A DNA stretch of 64,000 nucleotides from Pogostemon cablin (taxonomy: Eukaryota > Streptophyta > Magnoliopsida > Lamiales > Lamiaceae): the NCBI GenBank assembly GCA_023678885.1, contig CM042970.1, forward strand, positions 3,946,355-4,010,354, written 5' to 3'. Positions 59,126 through 64,000 of the stretch are shown in pieces (positions within the stretch are counted from its first letter, which is position 1; each line of letters opens with the position of its first letter). The translations under genes and the position numbers were made by a program. The notes below the pieces were generated by a model. The model worked only from the letters and a program-made list of their open reading frames with translations, did no database searches and had not been told where the DNA came from.

Positions 59126-61454
59126 ATGACAGGATATGGGGTTCTGGTGTTCATTCTAGTGGCTGCTTTCTGTAGTCCAACGTGCGTCGAGTCGAAAACT
59201 CGACGCTATAATTTCACCGTAAGTATATTAAACTGTTGATCCTTGCATCACTCATCATAAGTAGAGGCGAAGCTAAAATTAGCTGTGTTTTGATCAGGTG
59301 GTGAGGAAAAATATGACGAGGTTGTGCGCGAAAAAGGCGATAATCGTGGTAAATGGGATGTTTCCGGGGCCTACTCTCTATGCAAGGGAAGGGGATACCG
59401 TGGTTGTGACCGTGGTTAACCGTGTCACAGACAATGTTACCATCCACTGGTCTGGCTTTATAATAGTACTACTATATCACTATGTGTGGTCTTTTGTTTT
59501 CTTTTTGTTATTATTTGGAATGTGGAAATTGTGTTGTGTGATACTAAGTGATTTGGTGTAGGCATGGTGTTAGACAGCTGCGGTCAGGGTGGTCGGACGG
59601 GCCTGCATACATCACACAGTGTCCGATTCAGACAGGGCAGAGCTACCGTTACAAGTTTAGCCTGATTGGGCAGAGAGGAACACTTCTATGGCATGCTCAT
59701 ATAAATTGGCAACGCGCGACGGTGCATGGCGCCATCGTCATCTTGCCCAAGCGCGGTGTTCCTTATCCGTTTCCCAAGCCGGATAAGGAAGAGATCATCA
59801 TATTAGGTAGCATATTACGCACTAAACTTTGGTGTGACATCTCTTTATGGATTGACACGTAATAAGGTGGAAAAATCCAATCCATTGCTCTTAGTTTTAT
59901 ACATTCACTTAGGGTATAGTTTCTCTTGTCACTCATCCAACGGAGTGTCACAGAAGATATCATACCAAAGTGTCACGGACATTCAGACCTGGTTATTTAT
60001 TAGGCTCTTATGGCTTCTAATGAATGAAGTTAAGGACTTGCATTGCTTTTTGCTTGCAGGCGAATGGTGGAAATCGGATGTGGAAACCGTGATCAACCAA
60101 GCTATGTCGTTAGGCATACCGCCTAACGTCTCCGATGCACACACCATCAACGGACACCCCGGCCTTGCTCCAAATTGCCCCTCTTCAAAGGGTACTAAAA
60201 AAATGAAGAAATGAGCACAAGATTAGGCCTTGTACTAATCCTTCTCTTCTCACATTGCATTATGTTGTTGGTTTTCAGGATACACACTCCATGTTGAGAA
60301 CGGAAAGACGTATCTGCTGCGCATCGTAAATGCAGCAGTGAACGAAGAGCTCTTCTTCAAGATAGCAGGGCACCATCTAACTATAGTCGAGGTTGATGCT
60401 TCGTATACGAAGCCATTCCAAACCGACACCATATTCATCGGTCCAGGCCAAACCACCAACGCCCTTCTCAGAGCAGACCAAAGAGTAGGGAAGTACCTAA
60501 TCGCCATATCCCCCTTCATGGACACTATAGTAGCCACGGACAACCAAACTGCAACGGGGACACTACGTTACAGAGGAACGGTCGCCTTTTCCCCAACCGG
60601 CCTAACAACAATGCCTTCAAAAAACGCAACACCGGTCACAAACAAGTTCATGGAATCCCTGAGAAGCCTCAACTCAAAGGAGTACCCTGCCAACGTCCCA
60701 ACCACGGTCGACCACTCCCTAGTGTTTGCAATAGGCGTGGGGGTGAATCCGTGCGCCACGTGTGCCAACGGAAGCAGAGTTGTGGCTGATATCAACAATG
60801 TGAGCTTTGTGATGCCTACTACAGCTATTCTTGAGGCACATTATTACAACATAAGTGGAGTCTACACTGATGATTTCCCTCCAAATCCTCCAATCCCTTA
60901 CAACTACACAGGAACTACTTCACCAGCAAACATGCAGACCAATACAGGCACAAAGGTCTACAGATTGGGCTACAATTCAACGGTGCAGATCACGCTGCAG
61001 GGGACGTCGATCATAGCACCGGAGAGCCATCCAACTCACCTCCACGGCTTCAACTTCTACGTCATCGGAAAAGGATTAGGGAACTATGATCCCACTAAAG
61101 ATCCTGCAAGTTTCAATCTTGTTGACCCTGTTGAGAGGAACACCATAAGTGTACCCACTGCTGGATGGACTGTGATCAGATTCAGAGCTGATAATCCAGG
61201 TACATTTCATATATAGAAAGCATTTTATTACAAGTAAATATTAGACGAGGTGGTCATTTAACTTATACGAACAAAAGAAAATCCAAGTTGATGAATGGTA
61301 GTAATGTATTGTTGTTGATGCAGGGGTTTGGTTCATGCATTGTCATCTGGAAGTGCACACAACATGGGGGCTAAAGATGGCATTCTTGGTGGAAAATGGA
61401 AATGGACCAAATCAATCAATTATACCACCACCATCTGATCTTCCCAAATGTTGA
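59126..61454 (+). CDS. Laccase (multicopper oxidase), secreted
   Basis: Six exons (59126-59218, 59298-59449, 59562-59806, 60060-60191, 60279-61199, 61324-61454) total 1674 nt, 557 residues, the usual laccase length. A signal peptide (MTGYGVLVFILVAAFC, cleaved about residue 22) precedes three cupredoxin domains. All copper motifs are present: HWHG (81-84), WHAH (125-128), HPTHLHG (458-464) and HCHLEVHTTWGLKM (520-533), with Leu531 in the axial position of the type 1 copper. It would oxidise monolignols or other phenols in the wall, reducing oxygen to water; the C-terminal SDLPKC fits plant laccases. The usual WHAHI.WLRATVHG reads HINWQRATVHG here. Upstream in-frame Met codons exist (58994), but the signal peptide and TATA box support 59126. 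Confidence 0.95.
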
Positions 61455-61744
61455 TCAACATGAACAGATTGTATTGAGGACTGTTTTTTGATTGCTGAGT
61501 GGAGAGGAATGGATGATGAAGCTGCTAACCTGCACTTCAAAAGATAATATATATGTATATATTAATTATTTCTTTGTGAAAAAGAATAAAGGAAGAAGAA
61601 ATTTAAAAGACAATTTTATTTATTGTATTAACTTTGTGAACATGCGTATGATTAGAAGGCTGTAAATCTCAGTTGTAGATCCCTCTTGGAATTGCACAAG
61701 TTAATAAAGTTTGGGCGTTTTTGAATCATGTGTGTGGGGTTTGT

Positions 61745-61856
61745 GTCTAGGATGGCAATGGGTAGCGCTGAGGGCACGGGTAAACTCACATACCACCCTA
61801 TACCCTATCCTGTCTACCCATACCCTACTCTATTACCTCTTAGAGCTTCGGGTAGA
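61745..61856. repeat. GGGTAG/CTACCC-rich element, left part
   Basis: GATGGCAATGGGTAG opens a stretch rich in TACCC and GGGTA words. It continues beyond the hAT insert at 62828-62960, where TACCCTACCCGC appears. The type is a common short plant element, probably hAT-related. Confidence 0.5.
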
Positions 61857-62827
61857 CAGGGCCAATCCAATAAATTTTCAGGCCTAAGAAGTATTTTAAT
61901 TTTGGGCCCCTTATTTTTCTTTTTAATCGCAATATGTATATAATAAAAAAAAATTAATAACTAAAGATAATATTAGTAATTTTTAAAATACAACGCGCCT
62001 AACAGTTTTGATGGCAAAAGTATTAATAAAATCAATATAATCAAGTTGTTCGGCAAGTTCTTATTCTCTACGACAACCTTTTTATTAGAACTAAAGTATT
62101 TATTGATATACTACTTTGACTTTAAACTAAATCTTCAATTCTCGCTTTCTTTTTTCTCATTTGATATCCAGACACATGTTTGAGAGACTTGATTCTAATT
62201 TTAAAAAATGAATTTAAGAACTAACTAAACAATTGAATCATATACTCCCTCCGTCCATTCAAAAGAGACCATTTTGCTTTTTTCAAGTAATTAAAGAGTA
62301 TTATTATTTAATGTGTAGTGGGTAGTTGTATTAGTGAGAGTGTGAGCACCATATTTTAATTATATTAGAGGAGGTGTGTGGGTCCATGTGTGTAAAATAG
62401 GAAATTGAACCTTTTGGGTGGAACACCCAAAATGTAAAAAAAATCATTTTTAAATAGGACCGAGGGAGTACTTCATAAATTAACATTAAAAAAATAAAGA
62501 AACAAATATAGATAATAATTGAAAACAAAATCATATCTACTTAAATAAAATGATTTAACATATAAGAAAATTACATACCTTTTAATAAAATTGAAACTAA
62601 GGATTATTATTAAAAAAAATTAAAAAGAGGTGGATAGAAAGGGATTCGAACATTATACCAAAATACACATGTATGTTTTCTTTAATCAGGACAATACTCA
62701 AATTTTATAAATTCCTCTAACTATATATATAAAGGAATTTTAAAAAAATATATGGGCCCCTAAATTTCACCAAAATTTTTGGGCCTGAGTTGATCGGCTC
62801 GCTCGACTCAAGCAAGGACCGGCCCTG
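61857..62827. mobile_element. hAT-like non-autonomous element with 8-bp target duplication
   Basis: The left end CAGGGCCAATCC and right end GGACCGGCCCTG are inverted. Flanking 8-mers CGGGTAGA (61849-61856) and CGGGTAGG (62828-62835) match at seven of eight bases. The 971-bp body is AT-rich and non-coding, with inverted GGGCCCC and TTTTCAGGCCTAAG/TTTTTGGGCCTGAG words near the ends. It holds a Stowaway MITE at 62245. Confidence 0.8.
62245..62468. mobile_element. Stowaway-type MITE nested in the hAT element
   Basis: The ends CTCCCTCCGTCCATTCAAAA and TTTTAAATAGGACCGAGGGAG are inverted and flanked by TA, 224 bp. It is a sister of the copy at 40837-41066. Confidence 0.85.
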
Positions 62828-63580
62828 CGGGTAGGGTACGAGTATATTCACTAGGTATACGGACAATCCGCGGGTAAATGAATACCCGCAATTTTTGGTA
62901 GATTTTGCGATGATCCATGGTTATCCTAACCCACCCAACCCTACCCTACCCGCTCTATTTTTTTTAACTATAATTCACTAAAAAATAATATAATACATAA
63001 ATAAATAACCTAAAATAAAACATGCAAATTAGAAAATAAAGTCAACAACAAAAACGTTTTAAGTCAATAATACATAATTTATTGATTACACATGTTATCC
63101 ATTTGAATATTCCAAGACAATATAATAATATATAATCTCATAATTTAGAGATTATGTTTTTTTTTATTTGTTTAATTTATTTATATTACTCTGTCAAAAC
63201 CTAAATAATACAATAAAATATTTAGTCTATTTACAGTTAATGTATAAATTGTGAAGGCAAAGACTTTTGTGAGAACAATTTAAAAGAAAGTGAAAACCCA
63301 TTACATCAGAAATTAAAACAAACAAAAATGATTTGTGTTCATGATTTTCAAAACGCGCAGAAACATCAATCAAACACATTCTAAGAGAAAAACAAGGAAC
63401 AAGAGTTAGTTTTGAAAAATAGTGTTATATCCTAAAAGAAAAGCAGGTAGCAGGAGTTAGATTTCCTCTTCTTTCTTTAAGAAAGCAACATAAATATGAT
63501 ATAGAAAATCAGGTGGGAGTTTACTACAACTAATTCAATCGATGATTTGCGTCCGACAAAAGTGAAAAAATAATCCTCTC
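62828..63580. repeat. Right part of the GGGTAG element, then unannotated spacer
   Basis: The first 135 bp complete the element begun at 61745 (GGGTAGGGTACGAG, AATACCCGC, CCTACCCGC). The remainder is AT-rich with no supported feature. Confidence 0.45.
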
Positions 63581-63835
63581 ATCATCCCACAAAAAATTCA
63601 CACTTTACATTTTTATTTCTCAAAATAAACTTCATTGTAAAATAAAAAACATTAATTAATCCTTAATTTCAAAATATATCTCCTACCTAACCCACATAAT
63701 ATACTTCATAATTTATTTATTACTTAAAAAAGTCGTATTATTCTCCAAAAAAAATAAAATTTATTTGAAAAACAACTTTTTTAAAGCTCCTTATGTGTGT
63801 AATGTGCAATATAATGTGGGACTGAGTAGATAGAA
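63581..63835. mobile_element. Possible Stowaway-type MITE related to 31705-31952
   Basis: CATCCCACAAAAAATTCACACTTT at the left and AATGTGGGACTGAGTAGAT at the right could be degenerate ends, and the middle shares CCTACCTAAC.CACATAATATA words with the 31.7-kb copy. The terminal repeats are weak. Confidence 0.35.
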
Positions 63836-64000
63836 CAACTTCTTTTTCAAGTGAAAATCAATATAGAAAAACAAGATTTCCTCTTGGGACAGAGTAGTAT
63901 TGGTTCACAAATTTTTTTATTGGTTTTATTTGGGAATTTAGATTCTGCTTATACTTATTGTTAAATGGAGTCCTAATTTAGAGAGATTCTTAAAAAGTGA

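Overview
This window is nuclear DNA of a flowering plant, most likely a eudicot. The evidence is genes with short exons and GT-AG introns, chloroplast and secretory plant proteins, AT-rich spacers, Ty3/gypsy (Athila-like) and Ty1/copia retrotransposons, and many small terminal-inverted-repeat elements with the plant Stowaway end CTCCCTCCGTCC. The species cannot be fixed from the sequence.

Layout. 1-11.9 kb: a decayed Athila-like Ty3/gypsy element on the + strand whose 5' part lies outside the window (gag, protease, reverse transcriptase, RNase H, integrase, an env-like third ORF, a polypurine tract and a 1.65 kb 3' LTR). 11.9-22.7 kb: a gene-free nest of DNA transposons, a gag-only copia remnant, a solo LTR, and MITEs inserted into MITEs. 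23.1-25.7 kb: a sugar-phosphate/nucleotide-sugar translocator gene (4 exons). 26.4-30.8 kb: an 84-bp minisatellite split by an LTR element whose interior is reduced to about 220 bp, with a tRNA-like SINE head at the right edge. 32.4-36.7 kb: sorting nexin 1 (11 exons, one GC-AG intron). 39.1-40.3 kb: a single-exon GH17 beta-1,3-glucanase-like gene on the - strand. 42.2-42.7 kb: a small three-exon gene model joining a signal-peptide-like start to a MYB-CC coiled coil. 43.1-48.8 kb: a complete but decayed Ty1/copia element on the - strand. 48.9-52.6 kb: a 3.7 kb Stowaway-ended composite holding a 41-bp minisatellite and an LTR. 54.2-56.0 kb: chloroplast sedoheptulose-1,7-bisphosphatase (8 exons). 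59.1-61.5 kb: a laccase (6 exons). 61.7-64 kb: nested hAT and Stowaway elements.

The host genes are unrelated in function (Calvin cycle, endosomal sorting, cell wall or lignin, membrane transport) and form no operon or cluster. The five main genes look intact: every exon set given here was summed and keeps the reading frame. The most unusual items are the signal-peptide/MYB-CC chimera, repeated arrays of a self-complementary GGTCGAAC/GTTCGACC motif in three parts of the Athila-like element with a similar array in an unrelated LTR, the composite Stowaway-type elements that carry gene-like GC-richer DNA, and the minisatellite attached to a SINE-like head.
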